A DNA stretch of 64,000 bases from an uncultured Anaeroplasmataceae bacterium (GCA_910579215.1 CAJTTN010000002.1:124001-188000); one strand, 5' to 3'. Counted from the first letter of the stretch, positions 26,677 through 36,728 are shown. Numbers and translations are program-made. Notes: generated by a model from the sequence alone, not told the origin.

Positions 26677-28065
26677 ATGAAATTATCAAATATTAAATCT
26701 TATTTTAGTGCTATCCCAAATAAAATAAAAGAAATCCCAAAGAAGCTTTCTAAGAAATTTGTAGGTGCTAAAGAGATTCTTACTCAAGGAAATGGAAAGG
26801 TCTCTGCGTCCATGTGTATCATGGGCCTAGGACAACTACTTTATAAGCAATGGGCAAAGGGAATTATGTTTCTTTTTATTCAAATTATGTTTATTGTTTA
26901 TATGGTTCTCATGGGAGCTATGGATTTATTTGGTTTCTTTAGCTTAGGAACAAAGGAAAGTAATGCCTGGTATGGAATTGAAGGTGATAATTCAGTTGTC
27001 ATGCTCATTATGGGAATTCTTTCCATATTAATCATTATTTTATATATTATTATCTATATAGCAAATATCAAGGATGTTTATCGTACACAAAGTGCAGTAG
27101 ATACACATAAAAAGCCAGCTTCTTTTAAACAAGAGCTTGGTGCTTTGTTTGATAAATCCTTTTATAAGACAGCCTTGGCATTACCAGTTATTGGTGTCTG
27201 TGTATTTAGTATTCTACCTATCATTTTTATGATATTGATTGCGTTTACTAATTATGGTGGAGATATTGTTCCTCCAGCTTTGGTTGACTGGGTTCATTTT
27301 GAAAATTTCCGCAAGATATTATCTTTAGGTCAATTTGCTCCTACATTCTTTAAAATTTTTGGTTGGAATATATTATGGGCTATTCTTGCTACAGCAATAA
27401 ATTATTTTGCTGGACTTGGTCTTGCATTATTATTAAATAGAAAATGTGTAAAAGGAAAAGCTATTTGGAGAGCCTTTCCAATTCTAGCATATGCTATTCC
27501 AGGCTTTATAACGCTTTTAGGCTTTAAGTTTATGTTTTCCTATGGAGGACCTATTAATTATTATATAACTCAAGGAGGAGGAGAAGGAGTAGGCTTTCTA
27601 GGTTTAGATGCTAAATGGACAGCTAGATTTATTGGTCTTGCTGTAAATGCATGGATTAGTATACCTTCTACAATGCTGCTTGCTACAGGTATTTTATCGA
27701 ATGTAAATTCTGATTTATATGAGGCAGCAAGAGTAGATGGTGCTAGCGCATGGAAGCAATTCATAAAAATTACCTTACCTTATGTCTTGTTTGCTACAAC
27801 TCCTGTTTTAATCTCTCAATTTATAGGAAACTTTAATAATTTTGGAATCTTTTACTTCCTTAGAGGAGGATTATATGTAGATGGATATTTCCTTGCCAGT
27901 GATACAGATCTTTTGATTAACTGGTTATATAATATGTCCATAGATAATAATTATTATTCTATTGGTGCAGCCATAAGCCTTGTAATCTTTTTAATTACAT
28001 CGATCATATCTCTTACAGTTTATGTGCTATCTCCATCTTATAAACAGGAGGAAACGTTCAGATGA
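26677..28065 (+). CDS. malF: Maltodextrin ABC transporter permease MalF
   Basis: 462 residues. About 155 N-terminal residues form an extra part with a basic amphipathic start (KLSNIKSYFSAIPNKIKEIP) and two to three membrane segments. The permease core starts near ALALPVIGVCVFSILP. The EAA loop that contacts the ATPase is YEAARVDGASAWKQFIKITLP. The extended N-terminus is usual for MalF of maltodextrin systems. GGGAGG precedes the ATG. The stop overlaps malG by 4 bp. Confidence 0.92.
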   Translation: MKLSNIKSYFSAIPNKIKEIPKKLSKKFVGAKEILTQGNGKVSASMCIMGLGQLLYKQWAKGIMFLFIQIMFIVYMVLMGAMDLFGFFSLGTKESNAWYGIEGDNSVVMLIMGILSILIIILYIIIYIANIKDVYRTQSAVDTHKKPASFKQELGALFDKSFYKTALALPVIGVCVFSILPIIFMILIAFTNYGGDIVPPALVDWVHFENFRKILSLGQFAPTFFKIFGWNILWAILATAINYFAGLGLALLLNRKCVKGKAIWRAFPILAYAIPGFITLLGFKFMFSYGGPINYYITQGGGEGVGFLGLDAKWTARFIGLAVNAWISIPSTMLLATGILSNVNSDLYEAARVDGASAWKQFIKITLPYVLFATTPVLISQFIGNFNNFGIFYFLRGGLYVDGYFLASDTDLLINWLYNMSIDNNYYSIGAAISLVIFLITSIISLTVYVLSPSYKQEETFR

Positions 28066-28919
28066 ATCAAGCAAAAGTTAAAGTATTTCAAGCGAAATCT
28101 AAAAAGGTTTTGGGAGTGGCTATTACCTACTGTATTTTGATTATCGTTGCATTTGTATTTCTATTCCCTTGTCTTTGGTTAATTTTAGCATCCTTTTCCA
28201 AATCAGGTTCTATTTATTCCTTTGATGGCTTTTTTCCATCAGAGTATGGGTTTGATGCTTTTCGCTCCTTATTTACGGATACAGTCATGTATAATTATCC
28301 TAAATGGTTTTTTAATACACTTTTCATAGCTATAATGAGCTGTATTTTGGGGACGATATTAACCATTCTTACGGCATACTGTATGTCAAGATTTCGATTT
28401 AAATCTAGAAAAGCATTGATGAAGACTACCCTTGTTTTGGGGATGTTTCCATCCTTTATGGGAACAATTGCAGTGTACTTAATGATGACACAATTTAATT
28501 TGATAAATCAGCATTGGGGATTGATTCTAATTTATTCAGCTCAGGCACCGATGGGATACATGGTGCAAAAGGGCTTCTTTGATACCATTCCCTATTCCAT
28601 TGATGAGGCAGCGAGAATTGATGGAGCATCTAACTTTATCGTATTTGTAAAATTTATTCTTCCGATGTCAAAGCCAATTTTAGTATATACGGCTCTTACT
28701 GCCTTTACATGGCCATGGTCAGACTTTATTTTACCAAAAATGTTATTGGTGGATAAAAATTTATATACCGTTGCTGTAGGGTTAATGTCGTTAGGAGAAA
28801 CAGAATTTTCTAGGTTTGCTGCAGGATCTATATTTATAGCAATACCTATCATCGTGCTCTATTTCTGTCTTGTTAAATATATGATAAACGGAATGGCTGC
28901 GGGAGCAGTTAAGGAATAA
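28062..28919 (+). CDS. malG: Maltodextrin ABC transporter permease MalG
   Basis: 285 residues with six membrane segments. The EAA loop is DEAARIDGASNFIVFVKFILP, and the N-terminal LWLILASFSKSGSIYSF segment is typical of MalG. It begins inside the malF stop (ATGA), so expression is coupled. It forms the channel with MalF. The ATPase gene follows after 14 bp, which completes the importer. Confidence 0.93.
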   Translation: MNQAKVKVFQAKSKKVLGVAITYCILIIVAFVFLFPCLWLILASFSKSGSIYSFDGFFPSEYGFDAFRSLFTDTVMYNYPKWFFNTLFIAIMSCILGTILTILTAYCMSRFRFKSRKALMKTTLVLGMFPSFMGTIAVYLMMTQFNLINQHWGLILIYSAQAPMGYMVQKGFFDTIPYSIDEAARIDGASNFIVFVKFILPMSKPILVYTALTAFTWPWSDFILPKMLLVDKNLYTVAVGLMSLGETEFSRFAAGSIFIAIPIIVLYFCLVKYMINGMAAGAVKE

Positions 28920-28933
28920 AGGGGGAATCAAAA

Positions 28934-30910
28934 ATGGCTAATTTAAGTTTAAAACATATTTATAAAGTATATCCAAATGGTGCTAAAGCGGTAAATGATT
29001 TCAATATGCAAATATCTGATAAGGAATTCATTGTATTTGTAGGTCCATCTGGCTGTGGAAAATCAACGACACTTCGTATGATTGCTGGATTAGAAAAAAT
29101 TACAGCAGGCGAATTAAAAATTGGAGATATGGTTGTTAATGGAATGGAGCCTAAGGATAGAGATATAGCAATGGTTTTTCAAAATTATGCACTTTATCCT
29201 CATATGACTATATTTGAAAATTTAGCTTTTGGCTTGCGTATGCGCAAAATACCTGATATAAAGCGAGATAAGGAAGGTAATCCTATTCTTAATAAAAAGG
29301 GTAAGGAAATTCCTATTATGCGTCGATATAATAAGAAGGAATTGACAGAAAAGGTAAACGAAGCAGCTGAGATTCTTGAAATTTCTGATTACCTTAAAAG
29401 AAAGCCAAAGGAAATGTCAGGTGGACAGCGACAGAGAGTTGCGTTAGGAAGAGCAATTGTAAGAAAGCCAAAGGTTATGCTATTAGATGAGCCTCTTTCT
29501 AACTTGGATGCTAAGCTTCGTACGCAAATGCGTAGCGAAATAGTAAAATTGCATAAGAAGCTACAAACGACATTTATCTATGTAACGCATGATCAAGTAG
29601 AAGCCATGACGATGGGTACTAGAATTGTGGTTATGAAGGATGGCTTTGTAAAGCAAATTGATACGCCTAAAAATTTATACAAATATCCAGCTAATAAATT
29701 TGTTGCTGGCTTTATTGGAACTCCACAAATGAATTTTTTTGAGGGAACTTTGAAAAAAATTGGAGATAAAGTGCAAATCAAATTTATGTATTCAGATGCT
29801 GAGATTACAGTTCCATACTCTTTTTTGATGAAAACCTTACCAGAATATTTAGATGGAACAAAAGAGGTTTATATTGGATTCCGTGCAGAGTCAATTTCTT
29901 TAGATGAGGATAAGGTTAAGGCAAGTGAAGCAAAATTTAAAGTGCGTATTTCTCATTCTGAAGAACTAGGAACAGAGACCTTAATCTATGGTGATATCAA
30001 TATGGAAGGAGATGGCTTTGCAGAAACCAGTACACGTGTTATTATCAAATCTGCAGGTTTTAAAGAGCTTCAGCCTGATACAATTTGTGAGGCAGCATTA
30101 GATCTTTCTGCTATTCATCTTTTTGACAAGGAAACAGAAGAAAGTATTATGCCACGAATTCCTAAGTATAACACCTTAGATTGTTCTGTAAAGGGAAGAA
30201 CTTTACATTTGTTAGGAACACAAGTTACACTTCCAGAGGCTATTGCTTGTGAAGATGGTAAAGGAGAAGTATGTATTCCTGTATCTGCAATTCGCTTTGA
30301 TGGAGATATAAAGGCTCATGTAGTAGACAATGAAAATATAAATGGCGAAATTTTAGTTTCTTTAGATTTGAACGGAAGCAGAATATATGCTTTAGCTGCT
30401 CAACCTATAGAAATGGGAGAAGTAGGTATTGGACTTGATTTCAAGAAGATTATTTTAAAAAGTGGAAAAACTGAAAATCAACCGATGCCAGATGTAAACG
30501 GTTTGGACGGCACCTTTGTAATGGAAAAGGTAGTAGAAACCGTAAAGAAAAACGGAAAAGAGAGGAGGGAAAGGATAGCACACTATTATTTACTAATTCA
30601 GGAAGTTAAACTTGAAGCCCCGGCATCTGTTTACGAAATGATGTTTGCAGCAACTTCAGGTAGAAAGGTATTTAACTCTGTTTTTAAATATGAATGGTCT
30701 GCATATGATTTTAAAATATCTGATACAGGAATTCTAGCAGAAGTGTTAGAGATGCTGGATTATGGAACAGAAAAATTTTTACGATGCAGTGTGGGAGGAA
30801 CTTTGATTTATGTTAAAACAGATAGAGAGTACAGAGGCAAGATTCATTTACTTCCAGATGTAAGTAAAGTAAGTGTCATTGAAAGTGAAAGACAGATACG
30901 TATTGTATAA
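28934..30910 (+). CDS. msmX: MsmX/MalK-type sugar ABC ATPase with a long C-terminal extension
   Basis: 658 residues where MsmX/MalK have about 370. The ATPase is complete: Walker A GPSGCGKST (37-45), Q-loop VFQNYALYPHMTI, signature MSGGQRQ (about 161), Walker B VMLLDEP, then DQVEAMTMG. About 27 extra residues (PDIKRDKEGNPILNKKGKE and on) are inserted before the signature. The normal TOBE end (AIHLFDKET) is at about 395. Beyond it are some 260 residues with a second TOBE-like pattern (GRTLHLLGTQV...GEVCIPVSAIRFDG) and a last beta-rich piece. The extension could be a regulatory domain like the one in MalK, only larger. It is the last transporter gene of the operon. Confidence 0.9.
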   Translation: MANLSLKHIYKVYPNGAKAVNDFNMQISDKEFIVFVGPSGCGKSTTLRMIAGLEKITAGELKIGDMVVNGMEPKDRDIAMVFQNYALYPHMTIFENLAFGLRMRKIPDIKRDKEGNPILNKKGKEIPIMRRYNKKELTEKVNEAAEILEISDYLKRKPKEMSGGQRQRVALGRAIVRKPKVMLLDEPLSNLDAKLRTQMRSEIVKLHKKLQTTFIYVTHDQVEAMTMGTRIVVMKDGFVKQIDTPKNLYKYPANKFVAGFIGTPQMNFFEGTLKKIGDKVQIKFMYSDAEITVPYSFLMKTLPEYLDGTKEVYIGFRAESISLDEDKVKASEAKFKVRISHSEELGTETLIYGDINMEGDGFAETSTRVIIKSAGFKELQPDTICEAALDLSAIHLFDKETEESIMPRIPKYNTLDCSVKGRTLHLLGTQVTLPEAIACEDGKGEVCIPVSAIRFDGDIKAHVVDNENINGEILVSLDLNGSRIYALAAQPIEMGEVGIGLDFKKIILKSGKTENQPMPDVNGLDGTFVMEKVVETVKKNGKERRERIAHYYLLIQEVKLEAPASVYEMMFAATSGRKVFNSVFKYEWSAYDFKISDTGILAEVLEMLDYGTEKFLRCSVGGTLIYVKTDREYRGKIHLLPDVSKVSVIESERQIRIV

Positions 30911-30961
30911 AAATACATAATAGAATATATATTTTGTAAATTTTAAGTAAGGGAGAATAAT

Positions 30962-33127
30962 ATGAGTACAAATAATAAAAAAATTACAAAAATTTATCTT
31001 ATTCTTGTTATGGCATTTACTTTTGTCATAGCATTGCTTTCTCTATCACCAGCTTTAAACGCTGCATCACTTTCTATGGAAGATTCTGATGTAGAAAATT
31101 CAGCAAGCTTTTCTACAGATACAATTTATCAAATTGTAACAGACAGATTTTTTGATGGCGATCCTAGTAATAATCCAACGGGAGATATCTTTGATAAATC
31201 AAATAATCGTAAATATCATGGTGGAGACTGGGCAGGAATTACGCAAAAAATAAATGATGGCTATTTGACAAATATGGGAATTTCAGCCATTTGGATTTCT
31301 TCTCCAGTAGAAAATATAACGACAATTGATCCTTCAAATAATAGTGCTGCTTATCATGGCTATTGGGCAAAGGATTTCTATCGTACAAATTCATTTTTTG
31401 GTTCAGTTCAAGATTTTAAAACGATGATTGATACTGCACATGATGCAGATATAAAGGTAGTTATTGATTTTGCTCCTAATCACACATCCACTGCTGAATA
31501 TGGTAGTATGGTTTTCCCTGAGGATGGAAGATTATATAAGGATGGCCAATTAATTGGTGGATTTAAAAACGATACAGCTGGTATTTTTAATCACGAAGAA
31601 TGGACGGATTTCTCTACATGGGAAAATGGAATTTATCATAGTATGTATGGACTTGCAGATTTAAATCAAATGAATGGTACTGTAGATACTTATTTGAAGG
31701 ATTCTATTAATCTTTGGTTAGATTATGGTGTTGACGGAATTCGTGTTGATGCTGTAAAGCATATGCCAATGGGTTGGCAGTCTAACTGGCTAAGTAGTAT
31801 ATATTCTCATAAACCAGTATTCGTATTTGGAGAATGGTTTAATGGTGGTACTGGTAGTGATCCAGAGATGGATTGCTTTGCTAATGAAAGTGGCATGAGT
31901 TTATTAGATTTCCGCTTTGCAAATGCAGTAAGAAACGCATTAGGTACTAAAACAATGTCTATGCAAGAATTCTATGATGTAGTAGTTGCAACAGAAACAG
32001 GGTATAAAGAAATTAATGATCAAGTTACTTTCATTGATAATCATGATATGTCTAGATTTATGACATTAGCTAACAATAACTCTAGCAGCGTTGATATGGC
32101 TTATGTTGTTCAAATGACTTCAAGTGGTATTCCAACGATTTACTATGGTTCAGAGCAATACGCTAAGGGTGCATCCGATCCTGATAACAGAGGAGATATG
32201 CCTTCCTTTAATACAAACTCTAAGGCTTATAAGATTATTTCTAAATTAGCTCCAATGCGCAAGACCAATCCTGCAGCAGCTTATGGTAAAACTGTAGAGC
32301 GTTGGGTAAATAGTGATGTCTTAGTTTATGAGCGTACCTTTGGAAATAGTGTGGTTTATACTGCAGTGAACAGAAGTACAACAAAGGGCTATGATATAAC
32401 AGGTGCTCTAACAGCTTTACCTAATGGAACCTATAGTGATGTGCTACAGGGATTATGTGGTGGTGGAAACCTAACTGTTAAAAATGGTGAAATTGGCAGT
32501 TATTATTTAGGTGCAGGACAATCTGCTGTATGGCAATATACTGCTACAAATGAATCTGCTCCAGAAATCGGAAATATTGATCCATTAATGGGTGTTGCTG
32601 GTAACACAGTTACAATTACTGGTTGTGGCTTTGGTACTACTAAAGGAATTGTAAGCTTTGGAACTAAGAATGCAAATATTGTTTCTTGGTCTGATAGCTG
32701 TATTAAGGTTACTGTTCCTTCTATGACAGCTGGATATTATAACATTAAGGTTACAACAAGTGCAGGCTTATCTGTATCAAATTATGCTAAATATAAGGTA
32801 TTAACTGCTGAACAGGTGGCTGTGCGCTTTATAGCTAAGAATGCTACAACGGATTATGGACAAAATGTTTATATAGTAGGAAATTGCCTTGAGCTTGGAA
32901 ATTGGGATGCAGAGAAAGCAGTGGGATCATTCTTTAATTCCACAGGCTCTATTGCAACCTACCCTAACTGGTTCTTTGATGTTTCGGTTCCTGCTGGACA
33001 AGAAATAGAATTTAAATTTATTAAAAAGGATGCCGATGGTAATGTAGTTTGGGAGGGTGGAACTAACCATGTTTATACAACCCCAACAGGCACAACTGGA
33101 GAGGTAAGCGTCTATTTTTATAACTAA
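30962..33127 (+). CDS. Secreted cyclomaltodextrin glucanotransferase (CGTase)
   Basis: 721 residues, the CGTase length. A signal peptide ends near LNA-AS (about 36). The five-domain layout is visible: GH13 A/B with DGIRVDAVKHMP (nucleophile D263), FGEWFNGG (E291) and FIDNHD (D362); C domain; an IPT/TIG domain (EIGNIDPLMGVAGNTVTITG, about 537); and a C-terminal CBM20 (VAVRFIAKN...LELGNWD, about 617-721). The central aromatic of CGTases is kept as Tyr in MYGLADLN, and TDFST keeps the Phe of the acceptor site. It should turn starch into cyclodextrins outside the cell. A maltogenic alpha-amylase with the same domains is the alternative. Confidence 0.88.
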   Translation: MSTNNKKITKIYLILVMAFTFVIALLSLSPALNAASLSMEDSDVENSASFSTDTIYQIVTDRFFDGDPSNNPTGDIFDKSNNRKYHGGDWAGITQKINDGYLTNMGISAIWISSPVENITTIDPSNNSAAYHGYWAKDFYRTNSFFGSVQDFKTMIDTAHDADIKVVIDFAPNHTSTAEYGSMVFPEDGRLYKDGQLIGGFKNDTAGIFNHEEWTDFSTWENGIYHSMYGLADLNQMNGTVDTYLKDSINLWLDYGVDGIRVDAVKHMPMGWQSNWLSSIYSHKPVFVFGEWFNGGTGSDPEMDCFANESGMSLLDFRFANAVRNALGTKTMSMQEFYDVVVATETGYKEINDQVTFIDNHDMSRFMTLANNNSSSVDMAYVVQMTSSGIPTIYYGSEQYAKGASDPDNRGDMPSFNTNSKAYKIISKLAPMRKTNPAAAYGKTVERWVNSDVLVYERTFGNSVVYTAVNRSTTKGYDITGALTALPNGTYSDVLQGLCGGGNLTVKNGEIGSYYLGAGQSAVWQYTATNESAPEIGNIDPLMGVAGNTVTITGCGFGTTKGIVSFGTKNANIVSWSDSCIKVTVPSMTAGYYNIKVTTSAGLSVSNYAKYKVLTAEQVAVRFIAKNATTDYGQNVYIVGNCLELGNWDAEKAVGSFFNSTGSIATYPNWFFDVSVPAGQEIEFKFIKKDADGNVVWEGGTNHVYTTPTGTTGEVSVYFYN

Positions 33128-33192
33128 TTAAAATAAATAGATTTTTATTGCTTAAGTAAAATAATATTACTTAAATTATCAGAATAGAGATT

Positions 33193-33255
33193 AAAGCCAC
33201 AGGATATAGAGGTTTTTTCTTCCTCCTTACTCAAATATCTATGTGGCTTTTTTCT
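33193..33255 (+). terminator. Terminator of the starch operon
   Basis: AAAGCCACA pairs with TGTGGCTTT, followed by a T-run. The loop is long (40 nt) and partly paired. Confidence 0.7.
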
Positions 33256-33334
33256 ATAGTTTAAAATGAAGTAATGTAGAATAAAAAAGACTTTAATTTA
33301 TGTGAATTTAAAAGGGTATTAGAATAAATTCATA

Positions 33335-33362
33335 TAGACTTTTTTCCAGAAAATGGTATAAT
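33335..33362 (+). promoter_or_regulatory. Promoter of the rubrerythrin gene
   Basis: TAGACT (33335-33340), 16 nt, TGG-TATAAT (33357-33362), 27 nt before the start. Confidence 0.55.
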
Positions 33363-33388
33363 AAGGGTATAGAAAGGAAAGAGATATA

Positions 33389-33928
33389 ATGAAAGATTTG
33401 AAGGGCTCAAAAACAGAAAAAAATTTGTTATTTGCCTTTGCTGGAGAAAGCCAAGCAAGAAATAAGTATACATACTTTGCCTCAAAAGCAAAAAAGGAAG
33501 GCTATGAACAAATTTCAGCAATTTTTTTAGAAACTGCTGAAAATGAAAAGGAGCATGCTAAGCTATGGTTTAAGCTTTTAGGTGGTATAGGAAGTACAGA
33601 GGAAAATTTAAAGTCTGCAGCTGCTGGAGAGCATGAGGAGTGGACAAGCATGTATGATGAATTTGCGAAGGTTGCTGAGGAAGAGGGATTTCATGAAATA
33701 GCTGAAAAGTTTAGAGGTGTTGCAGCTATAGAAAAGCATCATGAGGAGAGATATCTTAAATTTTTAGCTAATGTTGAAAATAAAGAGGTTTTTACCAAAA
33801 AGACAGGACTATATATTTGGAAGTGTCGAAATTGTGGACATATGGTAGTAAGTGATAGTGCACCTTCTGTTTGTCCAGTTTGTGAGCATCCACAAAGCTT
33901 TTTTGAAATAGCGGCAAATAATTACTAA
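33389..33928 (+). CDS. rbr: Rubrerythrin
   Basis: 179 residues. The ferritin-like diiron domain has the paired ExxH-type ligands: GESQARNKY (about 20), ETAENEKEHA (about 50), GEHEEW, and AIEKHHEERY. The C-terminal rubredoxin domain has CRNC and CPVC knuckles (about 149-169). It reduces hydrogen peroxide in anaerobes with electrons from rubredoxin or NADH oxidoreductases. It has its own promoter and terminator. Complete and typical. Confidence 0.97.
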   Translation: MKDLKGSKTEKNLLFAFAGESQARNKYTYFASKAKKEGYEQISAIFLETAENEKEHAKLWFKLLGGIGSTEENLKSAAAGEHEEWTSMYDEFAKVAEEEGFHEIAEKFRGVAAIEKHHEERYLKFLANVENKEVFTKKTGLYIWKCRNCGHMVVSDSAPSVCPVCEHPQSFFEIAANNY

Positions 33929-33941
33929 AAAAAATTTAAAG

Positions 33942-33966
33942 CCTATTCTTAAAGATAGGTTTTTCT
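33942..33966 (+). terminator. Rho-independent terminator of rbr
   Basis: CCTAT, loop TCTTAAAG, ATAGG, followed by TTTTTCTTTTC, 14 bp after the rbr stop. Confidence 0.65.
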
Positions 33967-34024
33967 TTTCTTTAGAAATGAAAACGTACCCATTTAATGT
34001 TTTGAAAAATTGTAAAACGTTTAC

Positions 34025-34055
34025 TTGTATCTTCTCTATTTTTTTTATGTATAAT
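34025..34055 (+). promoter_or_regulatory. Probable adhE promoter
   Basis: TATAAT at 34050-34055, with TTGTAT 19 nt upstream (34025-34030; a long spacer). Just before it lies GTAAAACGTTTAC (34012-34024), a near-palindrome that resembles a cre site with one extra base. Confidence 0.45.
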
Positions 34056-34099
34056 AAAGATGTAGAAAAGCATAACTATTTAAAACTTTGGAGGTTTAT

Positions 34100-36724
34100 A
34101 TGGAAGAAAATAAAGTATCTTTTCAGGATGAAGTTAATTTGTTATGTGCTAATGCACAAAAGGCATTAGATGCTTATGCATCTTTTACTCAAGAACAAAT
34201 TGACTATATCGTTGCGAAATGCTCTGTTGCTGCCTTAGATAAGCATGGAGAGTTAGCTAAGCTAGCTATCGAAGAGACTAAGCGTGGTGTATTTGAGGAT
34301 AAGGCTACTAAAAATTTGTTTGCTTGTGAATATGTTACACATAATATGAAGCGTACAAAAACGGTAGGTGTTATCAATGAGGATCCTGTAACTGGTGTTA
34401 CAGAGCTTGCTGAACCAGTTGGTGTTGTTGCAGGTATCACCCCAGTGACAAACCCTACATCTACAGCAATTTTTAAGGCATTAATTTGCTTGAAAACAAG
34501 AAATCCAATTATTTTTGCATTTCATCCAAGTGCTCAAATGTGTTCTGTTGCAGCAGCGAAAGTGGTATATGATGCTGCTTTAGAGGCTGGTGCACCTGAG
34601 TATTGTATCCAGTGGATTGAACATCCAAGTATGGATGCGACAAGTGCTTTAATGAATCACCCTACCGTTGCAACAATTCTTGCTACTGGTGGGAATGCAA
34701 TGGTTAAGGCCGCATATTCTTGTGGAAAGCCTGCATTAGGTGTAGGTGCTGGTAATGTTCCAGCCTACATGGAAAAAACATGTAATATTCGTCAAGCAGT
34801 AAATGATATTGTCATGTCTAAATCTTTTGACAATGGTATGATCTGTGCTTCTGAGCAGGCTGTCATTATTGATAAGGAAATATATGATGAGGCAGTAGCA
34901 GAATTTAAATCCTTTGGTGTTTATTTTGTTAGTCCATCTGAAAAGAAGAAGCTTGAAAAATATATGTTTGGGGTTGAAAAGGATGAGGATAAGCCTTTAG
35001 CTAAATTGAACCCTGTTATTGTTGGAAAAAGTGCTGCCTTTATAGCACACGAAGCAGGCTTTGAGGTTCCAAAAAACACAGTAATTATTTGTGTTGCATG
35101 TAAGAGTGTTGGAGTGGAAGAGCCTCTAACTCGTGAAAAGCTTTCCCCTGTTCTTGCAGTTTTAAAATCTAAAACTACAGAGGAAGGAATTGAGCTTGCT
35201 AAACAAATGGTAGAGTTCAACGGATTAGGACATTCTGCCGCAATTCATACAGCAGACGAAGCCTTAACAAAGCGTTTTGGAGATATTATACCAGCAATCC
35301 GTATCATAGCAAATTCACCTTCTACCTTTGGTGGTATTGGAAATGTTTATAACTCCTTTATTCCATCTTTAACTTTAGGATGTGGTTCCTATGGACACAA
35401 TTCAGTTGCTGGAAATGTCTCTGCAATTAATTTGCTAAATGTTAAGAAAGTAGGTCAAAGAAGAAATAACATGCAATGGTTTAAGGTTCCTGCTAAAATA
35501 TATTTTGAACGAAATTCAATTGAATATTTACATCAAATGAAGGAAATGAGTAAGGTTATTATTGTAACTGACCGTTCTATGGTGGATTTAGGCTATGTGA
35601 ATCGTGTAACTGATCAACTAAAGCTTAGAAGTCCTGAGGTACAGCATCAATTATTCTGTGATGTTGAGCCAGATCCTTCTATTCAAACGGTATTAAAGGG
35701 AGTTCAATTGATGCGTTCCTTTGAGCCAGATACCATCATTGCTTTAGGTGGAGGATCCTCTATGGATGCTGCTAAGGGAATGTGGTTATTCTATGAGCAT
35801 CCTGAAGTAAACTTTAATGATTTAAAGCAAAAATTTATGGATATTCGTAAACGTGCTTTCCAGTATCCTGAATTAGGAAAGAAGGCAAATTTAGTTTGTA
35901 TTCCTACTACATCTGGTACAGGTTCTGAGGTAACCCCATTTGCGGTTATTACAGATAAGGTTGAGCATAAAAAATATCCATTAACGGATTATTCCTTGAC
36001 TCCAACAGTAGCTATTATTGATCCTGCATTGACAATGACCCTACCAAAGGCTATCACTGCCGATACTGGTATGGATGTATTAACTCATGCTACGGAGGCC
36101 TTTGTTTCAACTCTAGCTTCTGATTATACAGATGGTTTAGCTATTCAAGCTATAAAGATGGTATTTGCTTATTTAGAACGTGCTTATAAGAATGGTGCAA
36201 ATGATCCAGAGGCACGTGAAAAAATGCATAATGCATCTGCCTTAGCTGGTATGGCATTTGCTAATGCTTTCTTAGGAATGAACCATTCTATGGCCCATAA
36301 GATTGGTGGCGAATTCCATGTTCCACATGGTCGTGCTAATGCAATACTTTTACCATTTACAGTTCGTTATAATGGTACAAAACCACAAAAGCTATCTACA
36401 TGGCCTAAATATAATTATTATAAGGCAGATGAAAAATATGCTGAGCTCGCAAGAATATTAGGCTTACCTGCTTCAACTATTGAAGAGGGCGTTGAATCCT
36501 ATGCTAAGGCTTGTGGTGAATTGGGTATGAAGTGTGGAATAAAGATGAATTTCAAGAGTCAAGGTATTGATGAGGCAACTTATCTAGCCTCTTTAGAAAA
36601 GCTTTCCTATTTAGCTTATGAGGATCAATGCTCACCAGCTAATCCAAGAGTACCTATGGTTGAGGATATGCAAAAGATTTTAAAGGATGCATATTACACA
36701 GAAGAATTCTTTGTAAAGGAATAG
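34100..36724 (+). CDS. adhE: Bifunctional acetaldehyde/alcohol dehydrogenase AdhE
   Basis: 874 residues from the ATG at 34100, 5 nt after GGAGG; a TTG 12 bp upstream is not preferred. The N-terminal CoA-acylating aldehyde dehydrogenase has the catalytic Cys in NGMICASEQ. The C-terminal iron-dependent alcohol dehydrogenase has GGGSSMDAAK, PTTSGTGSE and the metal-binding NHSMAHKIGGEFHVPHG. It converts acetyl-CoA to ethanol with two NADH and in relatives forms long filaments (spirosomes). It indicates mixed-acid/ethanol fermentation. Full length and intact. Confidence 0.97.
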   Translation: MEENKVSFQDEVNLLCANAQKALDAYASFTQEQIDYIVAKCSVAALDKHGELAKLAIEETKRGVFEDKATKNLFACEYVTHNMKRTKTVGVINEDPVTGVTELAEPVGVVAGITPVTNPTSTAIFKALICLKTRNPIIFAFHPSAQMCSVAAAKVVYDAALEAGAPEYCIQWIEHPSMDATSALMNHPTVATILATGGNAMVKAAYSCGKPALGVGAGNVPAYMEKTCNIRQAVNDIVMSKSFDNGMICASEQAVIIDKEIYDEAVAEFKSFGVYFVSPSEKKKLEKYMFGVEKDEDKPLAKLNPVIVGKSAAFIAHEAGFEVPKNTVIICVACKSVGVEEPLTREKLSPVLAVLKSKTTEEGIELAKQMVEFNGLGHSAAIHTADEALTKRFGDIIPAIRIIANSPSTFGGIGNVYNSFIPSLTLGCGSYGHNSVAGNVSAINLLNVKKVGQRRNNMQWFKVPAKIYFERNSIEYLHQMKEMSKVIIVTDRSMVDLGYVNRVTDQLKLRSPEVQHQLFCDVEPDPSIQTVLKGVQLMRSFEPDTIIALGGGSSMDAAKGMWLFYEHPEVNFNDLKQKFMDIRKRAFQYPELGKKANLVCIPTTSGTGSEVTPFAVITDKVEHKKYPLTDYSLTPTVAIIDPALTMTLPKAITADTGMDVLTHATEAFVSTLASDYTDGLAIQAIKMVFAYLERAYKNGANDPEAREKMHNASALAGMAFANAFLGMNHSMAHKIGGEFHVPHGRANAILLPFTVRYNGTKPQKLSTWPKYNYYKADEKYAELARILGLPASTIEEGVESYAKACGELGMKCGIKMNFKSQGIDEATYLASLEKLSYLAYEDQCSPANPRVPMVEDMQKILKDAYYTEEFFVKE

Positions 36725-36728
36725 AACT

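Noticed and set aside
34012..34024. GTAAAACGTTTAC as a CcpA cre site for adhE
   Set aside because: It has one extra base in the centre compared with the cre consensus; kept only as a remark.
33978..34169. 63-codon frame over the adhE leader
   Set aside because: It overlaps the adhE promoter and ribosome-binding site and has no ribosome-binding site of its own; its composition is that of non-coding AT-rich DNA.
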